In this document: in pieces, positions 53,701 through 63,702 of the stretch
How positions within the stretch are numbered: the stretch's first letter is position 1
How the letters are laid out: each line of letters starts with the position of its first letter
Assembly (NCBI GenBank): GCA_010093685.1
Contig: MU006235.1
Coordinates: 511,780 to 575,779 of the forward strand
DNA from: Ophiobolus disseminans
Lineage: Eukaryota; Ascomycota; Dothideomycetes; Pleosporales; Phaeosphaeriaceae
DNA length: 64,000 nt
Direction: 5' to 3'
Notes under the pieces: model-generated
What the model saw: the letters and a program-made list of their open reading frames with translations, nothing else
Told to the model about the DNA's origin: nothing
Database searches by the model: none
Translations under genes and position numbers: made by a program

Positions 53701-56457
53701 GTATTCACCTCGATTATACAGTTTGCCTACGGCGTTGACGATGCGCCGAAGCTGTCAGCGAAGCTTACTAAGCTCGTCGCTCCGGTTGCTGAGCACATCA
53801 CGCAGCTTTATCTCACCAAATCCGAGGATGGCATGCCGACGAATCCTATCTTAGTCTCTCTGGTCATTGGAGTCGGTCCGGAAGACAACACCTTACTCAC
53901 AAGCTCAGGCACGCTGTGGATGCGGCAAACGCAGGCAACCTTGAGGCTAGCCGGTGTACTGGTCCGAGTCGCTATACTTCTCAATAGTCCGTGGACAGAC
54001 TTGGAGCAACAGTTGTTCAAAGCAACTCCGCTGCTAGCGCGTCTGTACGGCTCCAGTGACAAGTGGAAGTCGCAGGTTGTGCTGCTACTCGAAACCCTAG
54101 TTCGAGGGGCTGTTCGTGTTGCTGAACCCACAGATGCGGATAAGCAGTCAAAAGGCGCAACACATGCATCTCGTGACCATAGTGAGCAACAGGAGCCTCC
54201 TTCGCTGCTCGGACATTTGGGACCTCGTACTGCGAAGAACTTTCTTAGCGTGTTATCTCAGCTCGACGAGCCGGTACGCGTGATCGACATACAGACTAAT
54301 GTATGGAACTTGTTGACTGCAGTTGTGACTTGCAGGCAACAATGGTTCTCACTTTTCTTGCTCACAGGGAGCACGCCCCGAGAATCAATGAGATCCAAAT
54401 CAGAAGCGGCGCCACTTTCAAGAAACAAAGCTCTACTCACACGCGCCCTGGATGCAATAGCAAATCTAAGTCTTCCAGAGAAGGGCACGACTCAGCTCCC
54501 TTGGGAGCTGTACACGGCAATGCTGGAGTTTATTGCCTCGGCTCAGAACAACTGGTCTTGGGCTATGGGTGATCTGCGAAAGCAAAAGGAGTTCATCCAG
54601 AAGCTACTTACATTCCTGAAATGGATGGCAAAGCAGCCTAGGGCGCTCAAGACGAATGCCGAGTTCTTGGAACGCTCGCATCAGAATCGATTCGCTTCTC
54701 TTGCATGCGAGATTCTCGCCATGTATCTACACAGTTCACGGCAGGTCGGTGACATCACTGTCCTTAAGGAAGTTGTGCCAGGCCTGGGATATCTCGAGGA
54801 CAACGCGCTAGAGCTGCCTTCATACAACGACTCGCTACACAGGATGCTGAAGGGGAATATCGAGAAAACTTTCTCTGGCGTCACACTCTCCAACTTGAAG
54901 CGAACGACTCTGTATCCGGAGACATTCGGCCGAACCTTCTTTTACGACATGGATCTTGCGAACCGGCTACTCGGCTTCGACAGCGCATGGTCAGGACCTC
55001 AAGAAGGGTCCGGTCTCGCGGGCGACGCAGAAAAGGCGAACTTCAACCTTGGCCTTGTGGAATCCCAAGTGCAACTACTCCAGAGCTGGAAGCTGCTAAC
55101 GCTAGAACTCAGCACTGTGGTGAACAAGGACGAACGCGTAGCTAGGATGTTGACCAGCGTGGTCAAGAACTGCATGAAAGCGAACGCAGAGTCGAGCCTC
55201 CCCGAAGCACTCTTTGGACAGCTCATGATTCTGCGCGCAGATCTGGCATTTACTCTACTGAGAAAACTAGTGGAGGCCAAAGTACAAACAACGGAGGCTC
55301 GACAACTTCTGACACCTATATGGGCCGCCATGCGAGCAACAACGCAAGACTTCGATACTGTCTTCTCCAGCGTTGCCGTCCACTACTACCGCTCCCTTCT
55401 CCGCATCCTCTACCTCGCCCTCCATTTCCACCTCCTCGACTCTTCCAGCAAGGCCGCAGATGTCTCCTTTCGCTCCAGCTTCCGCGGCACCGTCCCGAAC
55501 GGCCGCAGCGACTTCTCCGAAGCCATCTCCACCCAACTTCTTGAGATTCTCTCCGACACTGTTGCAAAGGGCTTCCGCAGCCTAGCCACACAGCTTCACG
55601 CTGACCCTACATCTGTTTCGCCATCGGATTTCGCCCTCTTGACCGCACTTTTGCAACGCATCATCGCTATCCCTGAGATGAACATGTGGCAGTCTCAAGC
55701 CGCCCTCCTATTCGCAAACAACAACACAATCCGCTACGCTACATCTCTCTTCTCATGGTCGGACCGCCTCACCCTACAAAACAACGGTGTCGATGACCCC
55801 ATCTACGGCGAGCTCAGCATCCTATTCCTACTCTCTCTGTCCAGCGTTCCTGCACTCGCAGAGACAATGGCTGTAGACGGCGTGTTGAGCCAACTCAACA
55901 CCGCAAACCTGATGAACTACTTCCGCAAACCCACTGGCATGGGGCCCTTCGACCAGCCCGCAAGACTATATTCAATATGGGTCAAGGGCATACTACCTCT
56001 CTGCCTGAACCTCCTACTGAGCGTCGGCCCACCCATCGCAGGCGAGATCTCGTCCTTCCTGAACCAATATCCTACGCAACTCACCCGCGCCTCACTCTCC
56101 CTCAACAGCAGCCCGTCGAGTCGCACACAAACGTCCAAAATCACGCTCTCCGTCGCGAGTGAAACACACAGTCTAGCGCTTATATCGAGTATCATCGATA
56201 ATGTGCGCAAGCAGGGACCAAAGTTGGGCATACAGGCCAACGACGTTGCGCCGCTGGACTGGGATCGGGAGAACGTGAAAGAGGACGTGGAGAGCTGGTT
56301 GAGTCGGAAGGGAGCGTTAAGGGAGAAGGTTGTCGCGATGGATGAGAGGGAATTGCAGTTGATTGGGCGGAGCGGGCCTGAGGGCGCGAGTGAATTAGAG
56401 GAGCGGGTTGTGGTGGAGTTGGAGGATGCAGGGAGGTGTTTAGGGTTGAGTGTTTGA
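50795..56457 (+). CDS. NUP188: Nucleoporin Nup188
   Basis: Two exons, 50795-50859 and 50913-56457; intron 50860-50912 (GTATGT...GACAG). 1869 residues. The joint gives LAKCFKGEQQLVTWDIAYRA. The next block KSKFESKTAPISVTP and YNIDEIKEDALWLSKEAQIS match the N-terminus recalled for Chaetomium Nup188 (FESKTAAINVTP, IKEDAKWLSKNA), and the length (about 1860) fits. The rest is an all-helical solenoid with no catalytic motifs, as expected for a scaffold of the inner ring of the nuclear pore. Two acceptors (50908 and 50912) are close together; only the second keeps the frame with the strong GTATGT donor. The C-terminus ends ELEDAGRCLGLSV. No lesions over 5.5 kb. Confidence 0.93.
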
Positions 56458-56899
56458 TGAGCAGATAGGGACGAATTGGTTAGGAAGAAAAAGGACGGGA
56501 GGTTGAAGTTGTATGTTTGTGATATGTACTTTTTCTGGGTTGACTTTGCAAAAGCGATGGCGTTAGGGCCATTTCTACCTCTTACGCTAAAAATATACTG
56601 TTCGATGACGAGTCTGGTCATATCTTGAAAACGTTTCTTTATCTGTTCCTAGGCTCTGTTTTAGGTGTCGCATAGTTTAATATCAAAAGTTGTAATAGGA
56701 TATCTCAAACGTCCCCAGCCATGTTCCTCTAAATTCGGCATGTGAACACGCGTTGGAGCCCGTGTTGGTTCATTGGCTGCAGGAATCGGGCGAACCACCA
56801 TGCAGCCATTACCAGCACTCGACCTCCCTCAACCGTTGCCATTGATTCATTTTATTCGCATATCCCTATTCAGAGCCCCGCTCATATCCTGGAAATAAT
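56458..56899. other. Intergenic between NUP188 and NTH1
   Basis: Tandem genes. 3' UTR of NUP188 and promoter of NTH1. Nothing else seen. Confidence 0.5.
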
Positions 56900-58221
56900 A
56901 TGCGTACGTCCCGAATATCACGCGACACCTCTCGCATTCTGGTCGCGCGTCGAACGCAGCGCACATTACGTCAGACCCGCTCCGGGGCAAATATCGCGAC
57001 ACGAAACGCCGACTCGGTTACAGATGGGCTAAAGAGGGAAGATCATGCTGCGTCCGACTCGGAATTGAGCTCTGTACCAGCAGATTCAGGCTCAGATGGC
57101 GAGGCAAGGCCACTCAAGAAGCGCAAGAGAGGACAGGACACGCCCATCATCGTGAAGAACGAGAGCAAGGAGGTGTCAATTGCGACGATAGACTCTCCAA
57201 AGAGGGCAAGCAAACCCAAGAAAGCACGACGCGCGCCTGCGAAGAAGGTCACAGGCACCGATGGCAGCGTCAAGATTGAGCCACCAGCAAACTGGGAGGA
57301 GATATACGCCCTGACGCGGGAAATGCGCAACGAGAATCTCGCGCCGGTGGACACAATGGGCTGCGAGAGCCTAGCAGAGCGGACGCGCACACCGCGCGAC
57401 CAGAGGTTTCAAACGCTGATCGCGCTCATGCTCAGCAGCCAGACGAAAGACACGGTCAACGCCGTCGCAATGCGCGGCATGCAAGAGCGAATGCCAGGGG
57501 TATTGTTCCCTACACCAACAACTATAGCATATACTAACATTCACAGGGCTTCAACCTCGAATCCGTCCTCGCTCTCGAACCCGCCACACTCAACGGCTTC
57601 ATCAACAAAGTCGGCTTCCACAACCTCAAGACAAAGTACATCAAGCAAACCGCCGAGCTACTACGGGATAAGTGGGACTCCGACATCCCAGATAGCATCG
57701 AGGGCTTAGTATCGCTGCCAGGTGTGGGCCCCAAGATGGCATTTCTCACCATGAGCGCGGCATGGGGTCGCGATCTAGGAATCGGCGTAGACGTCCACGT
57801 GCATCGCATCACCAACCTGTGGGGCTGGCAGAAGTCATCCACGCCCGAGCAGACACGCGCGGCACTCGAGTCCTGGCTGCCCAAGGACAAATGGCACGAT
57901 ATTAATAACTTGTTGGTGGGCTTTGGGCAGACGATTTGTCTCCCGGTGGGCAGGAAGTGTGGCGAGTGCAAGCTGGCTGATAGGGGCTTGTGTCCTTCTG
58001 CGGTGGTTGCGAAGGGTGTGAAAAGAGAGAAGTCTACTAATGTTAAGAAGGAAGAGTCACGCGTAAAGGGAGAGGTGCCGGGGAGTGAGGCGGTGGTGAA
58101 GCGAGAAGAGGTGGTGGATGAGATTCGTGAGATCAAGGCTGAAGACGCGGAGGCGATGGTAGCGGATATTGAAGACATTGGGAAACTTGCTAGTGGGAGA
58201 ACGCCGCGGAAGAAGATATAG
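56900..58221 (+). CDS. NTH1: Endonuclease III homolog, bifunctional DNA glycosylase/AP lyase
   Basis: Two exons, 56900-57499 and 57547-58221, intron 57500-57546 (GTATTG...TTCACAG). 424 residues. The basic N-terminus (RRTQRTLRQTRSGANIATRN, later PLKKRKRG) suits nuclear and mitochondrial targeting. The glycosylase core has RFQTLIALMLSSQTKD, the helix-hairpin-helix LPGVGPKMA with catalytic Lys263, and the catalytic Asp282 in VDVHVHR. The iron-sulfur cluster cysteines are in CLPVGRKCGECKLADRGLCP (spacing x6, x2, x7; the last gap is two longer than in E. coli Nth). A Lys/Glu-rich tail follows. It removes oxidised pyrimidines in base-excision repair. Splicing joins MPG to GFNLESVLAL, as expected. 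Confidence 0.95.
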
Positions 58222-58810
58222 GTGATCAATTTCTGTTGACTGCCGCGCTCCAGCAATCCCATTCATGCCACTTCCACGTCTTTCCAGCTGACAGTCCATA
58301 ATTTTCAGGACGGAACGAGAAAAGTCTACGACATCAGCATGACAAGCCACAATAGTGAATCTGCTGTTTGTACTGAAGCAAACACATGCAGCCGCTGCGG
58401 AAACCCGCATGACGATCCCGCACGCGCTCCTTCCCATTGGCAAGTGCGATCGATGAGACACAGCTAGCACCTTCCCTCTGACCCACTCTAGGCAACAAAG
58501 ACAAACGGCCAATCATCCTTCCCTGCATCATCACCTTTTTTAACAATCCTGTTCGTGCAAGGCTTCATTCACACCTGCGTTTTTCGAGCGCCTTCGTTAG
58601 CGGACAGTGAACGGCTCCTTTCACACCTCGCGCTCGCCTTGTGTTTGTCCATCGCTGCCTACATCATCGCAGGGTGAACGGCCTAGCTCGTGCGGCGACT
58701 CTCGCGATTCTCGACCCGTTCGCATAAATATCACACTCCGGCGACCTGCTGGGAGGTACACTCGCTCAGTCAACCGGTCATCTGCTTAACCTCTACGTCG
58801 ACTCCCAAAC
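58222..58810. other. Intergenic; promoter and leader of the next gene
   Basis: Pyrimidine-rich leader-like stretch at 58550-58800. No gene recognised. Confidence 0.5.
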
Positions 58811-60484
58811 ATGAAGGTCGAGACTACCAACACTCCCGAGCACTATGCCACTTCTGATTACGCCACCGATTCATCATCCACGGCTACGACAAGCGAGATC
58901 CCAGCCAAGATGGACCAGGCTATCAAGTCCAGCACATCCAAGACCGGCCAGCGTCCCGTGAAAATATCGAAGCCACGCCAACCTCCCAACGGTTTCTTCG
59001 CTAAGACCAAGCGTGTTCACTCCCGCATCATCGTTCTCGTAGTATGTTTGGCATACATTGCTACGATGTTTACCACCCTTCATGTAGGCCTGCAAGAGAT
59101 CTCGTCGTCCCTCAAGCCCCGCGTCGAGAACTCTCGAATGGAAATGCAGGCCCAGGGTAATCTTCGTTACCGCCAGAAGATGCTGTCCTCGCAGCTCGAC
59201 GACCTTGAGGACAAGCAGCTCCGCACTTCGTACACGGAGACATACGAAGACTGTCTAGCGCGCGGACTCAAACAGGCGGATGCAAACCTTTTCGGTCTCG
59301 GCTTCCAATACCCTAATATTCGTGAGCGTTCCATGGAGTGGGCTACGAACAACTGTAAACGCCTCATGTATGCACCACAGGTCTTGCAACCGACTCCTCA
59401 GCAGGTTGTCTTGACGCAGTGGGCTCGCACCACGCATGAAGCTCGTCGCATCCTGGAGGACGTTTTCGAAAAGACCGTGGACATGGTCAACTCCGCTTGG
59501 GTTCGATGTATCAAGGTACTCGAAACTCGCACCCCCAACGTCACGGTTACTCCAGTGGATACTAAGGTCCCCGTTTACCAGTCACTAGTCATCCGCCGCC
59601 GCCGCCGCCCCGAGATGCCATTCGGTTTCAGCCTGGACTGTGAGGCCTCGCCATGTCGCCTGACGTATTCCGAGACTTCCAGCGACAAGGCCTTTGTCGC
59701 GCATGACGAACTCATGCATAGGGTGCTCAAGTTCGATGGGCTATCCACGTTCTATGCCAAGACCAATTTCCATCGGGATATCGTGGCATCTTTAGCCCGG
59801 TTCTTCGTGCCACTGGAGTTACTGTTCATGGCCGTCTACGGCGCCATGAGCCTCTACCTGATGAACATCTTGCGTGCCATCGAGGCCAAGAACATGAAGT
59901 TGCTCATGGCCGACTTTCGCCCTTTCGTCACCAAAGAAGAATGCCACGCGCTTGAACTCTGGACGATTCAAGCTTGTATGGTGCTCATTCGAACTATGCT
60001 GGTAGGCATCGAGGATGATGCCAAACAACAGGATGCCAAATTCTACCTGGTCATGGGCCTTGTGCTGATGGCTTACGGCATTTCGATGTTGATCAAACTG
60101 GTACTAAACCTGGACTACGTCCTGAAGATCCACACGGCCGTCACAGATATCCACACTACTTTGACTAGCATGAAGAAAGATCTGCAAACCCCAGCAGCAG
60201 CCAAGGCCAGCAAGAAGCCTAAGATGGATGGTATGCATGTGGCTCCAGTGGCTCAGCCCTCCGCCCAAGCCTTCCCGACTCGTCCCGAACCTGTCTCACT
60301 CGCAACAACGGATCAAGAGGACGTCGAGGCCACGGTAGAAGTCCATGAACAGACGCAGTATTCCGACTACGCTGAGTCGGGCAGCGATTCCGACTTCGAC
60401 GGCGAGCCCTTCGTGGACCTTGCTGGTGGGATTACGCCTACCACCGAGGAAGCTGGGGCGGATATCGTTGTTGTCGACGCTTAG
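58811..60484 (+). CDS. Orphan four-pass membrane protein
   Basis: Single exon, 557 residues, ATG at 58811 in CAAACATGAAG. Hydrophobic segments lie at about residues 73-94 (IIVLVVCLAYIATMFTTLHV), 327-354 (SLARFFVPLELLFMAVYGAM...), 382-400 (less hydrophobic) and 411-434 (FYLVMGLVLMAYGISMLIKL). The region between the first and second is charged and holds cysteines (DCLARG, NNCKRLMYAP, DCEASPCRLTY), as in a lumenal or extracellular domain. The C-terminus is acidic (YAESGSDSDFDGEPFVDL). No signal peptide or enzyme motif is visible and I do not recognise the family. A Brl1/Brr6- or Kar5-like nuclear-envelope role crossed my mind because of the Cys-rich loop, but the match is not good enough to claim. 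Confidence 0.75.
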   Translation: MKVETTNTPEHYATSDYATDSSSTATTSEIPAKMDQAIKSSTSKTGQRPVKISKPRQPPNGFFAKTKRVHSRIIVLVVCLAYIATMFTTLHVGLQEISSSLKPRVENSRMEMQAQGNLRYRQKMLSSQLDDLEDKQLRTSYTETYEDCLARGLKQADANLFGLGFQYPNIRERSMEWATNNCKRLMYAPQVLQPTPQQVVLTQWARTTHEARRILEDVFEKTVDMVNSAWVRCIKVLETRTPNVTVTPVDTKVPVYQSLVIRRRRRPEMPFGFSLDCEASPCRLTYSETSSDKAFVAHDELMHRVLKFDGLSTFYAKTNFHRDIVASLARFFVPLELLFMAVYGAMSLYLMNILRAIEAKNMKLLMADFRPFVTKEECHALELWTIQACMVLIRTMLVGIEDDAKQQDAKFYLVMGLVLMAYGISMLIKLVLNLDYVLKIHTAVTDIHTTLTSMKKDLQTPAAAKASKKPKMDGMHVAPVAQPSAQAFPTRPEPVSLATTDQEDVEATVEVHEQTQYSDYAESGSDSDFDGEPFVDLAGGITPTTEEAGADIVVVDA

Positions 60485-60894
60485 AGCTGAGGCTTTAGCA
60501 TCTGACGTCACATCTCACTTAGTTCGGCCCATGGTCGTGGCCTTTGATGCATGGTGTATGGAAATGAGTAACGTATTTTCACGGCATGTTGAGCACATCG
60601 GCATATGTAGCCAGCAATTACAACGACATAATTTGAATCAACCTGAACTTTGTGATGTGACCATATCATGTGTGAATGTTTATCATGAGAACTTCCATGC
60701 AGATGACAGGCCTGGATTTAAGCTTTGATGTGCCATGCATGCAGGTCGCCCAGATTGGCCCGTGCCTGCCGATCACAAACGTCACCATTTTCACGACGTA
60801 CAAACGTCTAGTCACTTGCAACACAAACATCGACTTTGTAGCACATACCAGGAATTAAATTGCAGGATTCCACCTCGCAAATAGAACAATTGCA
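60485..60894. other. Intergenic with a CRE palindrome
   Basis: TGACGTCA at 60503-60510 sits just past the previous stop and about 385 bp before the next ATG. No gene seen. Confidence 0.5.
60503..60510. promoter_or_regulatory. TGACGTCA palindrome
   Basis: Perfect CRE 8-mer in the intergenic space before the epimerase-like gene. Role unproven. Confidence 0.25.
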
Positions 60895-61743
60895 ATGCTC
60901 CGCGAAGTCATGACTGAAGTCGACATCCTCATCCTCGGCGCAGGCTGGACCTCCACCTTCCTCATCCCACAACTCAAATCCTCCGAAATAACATACGCCG
61001 CAACCACAACCACCGGCCGCGACAATACCATCCCATTCAAATTCGACCCCTCATCCGGCGACCCCGAGCCCTTCACGCGCCTCCCAAAAGCCCACACCAT
61101 ACTCATCACGTTTCCACTAACCGGCCACGGGCAAAGTAAAACCATAGTCGGCCTCTACCGCAACACGCACGGCCCCAAAAACCACTGGCTCCAACTCGGC
61201 AGCACAGGAATCTTTAACCAACTCTCCGACTCCTGGTCCGGCGACGGCGCAGACTACGACACCAAAGACCCGCGCGCCATCGCCGAGGACGAACTGCTCG
61301 CACTAGGTGGCTGCGTCCTCGACTTATCCGGCCTGTACGGCGGGTCCCGCGTGCCCCGCACATGGCTCCCGCGCCTAGCGCAAAGCAAGTCCGACGTCAA
61401 GAAGCGCGGCGCCGTGCACTTTATCCACGGCGAAGACGTCGCGCGCGCCATCATCGCTGAGCACCGCCACTTTTCGTCGAGTAAGAGGTGGATTATTGCG
61501 GATTGCAGGGTGTACGACTGGTGGGATTTGATTATGAGTTTCAGCAGCTTGACGGACGGAGACGAGCAGAGCGCGCAGGACGCGGCGATGAGGCAGAAGT
61601 TTGCGACGTGGGTGGGCGAGTTGATGGTTGAAGAGGGGGTCAGGGCGCTGCCGAGGGATATGGCTGTTTTGGGGAGGAAGTTGGATAGTAGGGGCTTTTG
61701 GAATCATCATGGGGTTTGGCCGAGGCATGGGAGGTTGGCGTGA
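60895..61743 (+). CDS. Extended SDR / NAD(P)-binding epimerase-like protein (YeeZ-like)
   Basis: Single exon, 282 residues from ATG 60895; the second ATG at 60910 is as good, since the Rossmann strand starts right after it (DILILGAGWTSTFLIPQL). The glycine motif is GAGWTS rather than the classical GxxGxxG. Later motifs are ILITFPLTGHG, LQLGSTGIFNQ, LDLSGLYGGSRVPRTWLPRL and VHFIHGEDVARAI, which are standard in extended SDRs, including the YeeZ-type proteins. It ends with a Trp/His/Arg-rich stretch. The substrate is unknown. Codon use shifts from C-ending in the first 500 bases to G-ending in the last 250, an oddity also seen in other genes of this window. Confidence 0.8.
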   Translation: MLREVMTEVDILILGAGWTSTFLIPQLKSSEITYAATTTTGRDNTIPFKFDPSSGDPEPFTRLPKAHTILITFPLTGHGQSKTIVGLYRNTHGPKNHWLQLGSTGIFNQLSDSWSGDGADYDTKDPRAIAEDELLALGGCVLDLSGLYGGSRVPRTWLPRLAQSKSDVKKRGAVHFIHGEDVARAIIAEHRHFSSSKRWIIADCRVYDWWDLIMSFSSLTDGDEQSAQDAAMRQKFATWVGELMVEEGVRALPRDMAVLGRKLDSRGFWNHHGVWPRHGRLA

Positions 61744-62371
61744 GGGTGTGTTTTGGGGGATCTTGCATCTGCACCATGGTATGTCGATCCATACAATCAA
61801 TTTATTTGCTACTTTCTACACCATAGTTGACTGCGTCGTGGAGTCATACGCGCCTGCTTCCTATGTTAAACGCTCATCTGATAGGCATGCGAATGTCGTC
61901 AGCTATGGTTGTCATCTTTAGCGTGTGTAGAGCCATAGTTCGACCACGGCTTGGCCAGTTGCATGGTAAAGTACAGCCAATTGTTAATTTCACTCTGGTT
62001 TGCGCGCTTGATAGTTTTCGTATAAAACCGTGCACATCGCTTGCTACTATTCTTTCTTCACAAGTCTCGTGGAGAGTTCGTCAAGATGTTCGAAGTTACT
62101 TGAGGTACTTCCCCTTCCACCACATCTTCTCTCTAATAACTAAGCTGTTTAAGCCACTCAAGATATTCGAAGCTACTCAAGCTACTCGAAGCACCTAAAG
62201 GTTTTCGAAGCTACGCAAGCTACTTGAAGCCTCAACGTATTCTACCTCCAATAATCTCAAACCTCCATTCCACAACACCTTTCTCTATTCACTAATCCAT
62301 CCAAGCTCTTCCGAGCCACTCTCATCCTACATCCTACTTTCACATCACACACCAAGCCAATTCCACCCAGG
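61744..62371. other. Intergenic with clustered short repeats
   Basis: The 3' UTR of the epimerase-like gene, then repeats at 62080-62233 (separate entry). No gene seen. Confidence 0.5.
62080..62233 (+). repeat. Imperfect repeats of TTCGAAGCTACTCAAGCTAC type
   Basis: Variants of TTCGAAGYTACTYRAG recur at about 62089, 62166 and 62204; the last two form a roughly 38-bp tandem pair. CGAAG and CAAG words alternate throughout. Non-coding, just upstream of an orphan gene. Confidence 0.75.
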
Positions 62372-63202
62372 ATGAACCTTCACCTTCTTCCCCGGACGGT
62401 CCTCCCCTTTCCCTGGGAAGTCATCAGCCCCCGTGTAGCGCGCAACAAGACCACCGGCGAAGAAAAGCATCTGTCTGAACTGGTCCTGCTGCTACGCTCG
62501 CAGGGAATCAAGGTGGATTGTTCCGAGATACTCTTGCAGCCGCCGAAGCAACGCGGTGTACGAGGACCTGTTAAACCAAAGCCTGTTTATCATGTGGCAC
62601 AATATCCCAAATTTTCGATAGCGCCGCCGCAACAGCAGTTTGTGTCTGCTCCACAGATACCATATCTTACCATGGCACCTGACTACAACTCACCTTACGT
62701 TCTCTTCCTTCAACAACACTACGCGCCTCCTCCGCATCCTCAGGTGCCATTTCTTGCCACAGGACCTGGCTTCTCCCCCTATACGCCTTTCCCCGACGTA
62801 TCTTCCTTCTCCGCCCTGCAATACGCCGTCCCGCCAAACACGGCCTTCTCGACTCCCCTCCCGCCCGTTTAGCCCCTGGGTGCTCCTGCCCCCCAACAAG
62901 GTACGACGACGCACGCACATCAGCGGTCTCTGGCGAGCCTCGTAGCACCCAAAGTTAGCATCGCCCCTACCGGCGCCGACGCGCCTTCCTCGAACCCCGA
63001 GGGCGAGTCCACAAATCTCACCAACGACGGCGTGCCTTCCTCGAGCCCCGAGGATCCTGCAGCTTGGCGGCCCGACGAGACGGACGATGATGATTGGGTA
63101 ATGAGGTTGCAGGCTGTTGCGGATCATCAGCCGCCGGTTGTTGGTGAGCAGGGTGGGATGTGGTATGGGGGACAAGAGTGGGTTGCTGCTGCACATGTTT
63201 GA
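62372..63202 (+). pseudogene. Orphan reading frame split by an in-frame TAG
   Basis: ATG at 62372 opens a frame of 166 codons ending in TAG at 62870-62872. The very same frame then continues for 109 more codons to TGA at 63200-63202 without interruption. The first half has MNLHLLPRTVLPFPWEVISP and then Pro/Tyr/Gln-rich sequence. The second half starts PLGAPAPQQGTTTHAHQRSL, holds a duplicated acidic/Ser unit (DAPSSNPEG, GVPSSSPED) and ends DETDDDDWVMRL...GGQEWVAAAHV. Composition is continuous across the stop. Options are a recent nonsense mutation (one C-to-T step from CAG), stop-codon read-through, or a real 166-residue protein with a coincidentally open 3' extension. No splice pair of normal length removes the TAG. 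No function is recognisable. Confidence 0.5.
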
Positions 63203-63702
63203 GCAGTTGTGATGGGGGTTTAGCGTTGTTGGTTTAGCGCTCTGTGATGGTCTCAACTCATGGATGGAATTAATGTTTGAAAATCAACCTATATAATAAA
63301 TTGTCTAATTTACAGCACGTCTCCTTCCTCTTAGTTGAACATGTCCTGAAGCCATTCACATGTGATTCCAGTCTCTCCGTGTTATCTAATCGCTAGGCGA
63401 AATACTCTAACCACATGTGTTGGCGCGTAGTCGTGGCTCACATAGCAGTACCGCAGTTGAGAGTTCACTATAGTAACTTCGGTACACCCATGTTCGCCTA
63501 CGCTAAAATGGCAATTCGGGGTCTAAGAGTATCGTAGTAATGGACCCAGAATTAAGTGGTTGTTTATGTGATTTTAGACGTATATGATCTCTGCCCCCTC
63601 GCTGCTCTGCTTTCTTTTCTACCAAGCAATCGCACGACATTTCGAAGCAAAGTCGACCTCTACCACTACCTTGCCACCTTCTCAACCAAGCCTAATCCAA
63701 CA
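63203..63702. other. Intergenic; no gene recognised
   Basis: 3' flank of the split frame and 5' flank of the last gene. An AT-rich stretch near 63270-63310 is a likely polyadenylation area. Confidence 0.5.

Noticed and set aside
62870..62910. Intron GTTTAG...CAACAAG removing the TAG
   Set aside because: Only about 35 nt, no branch point and a poor donor.
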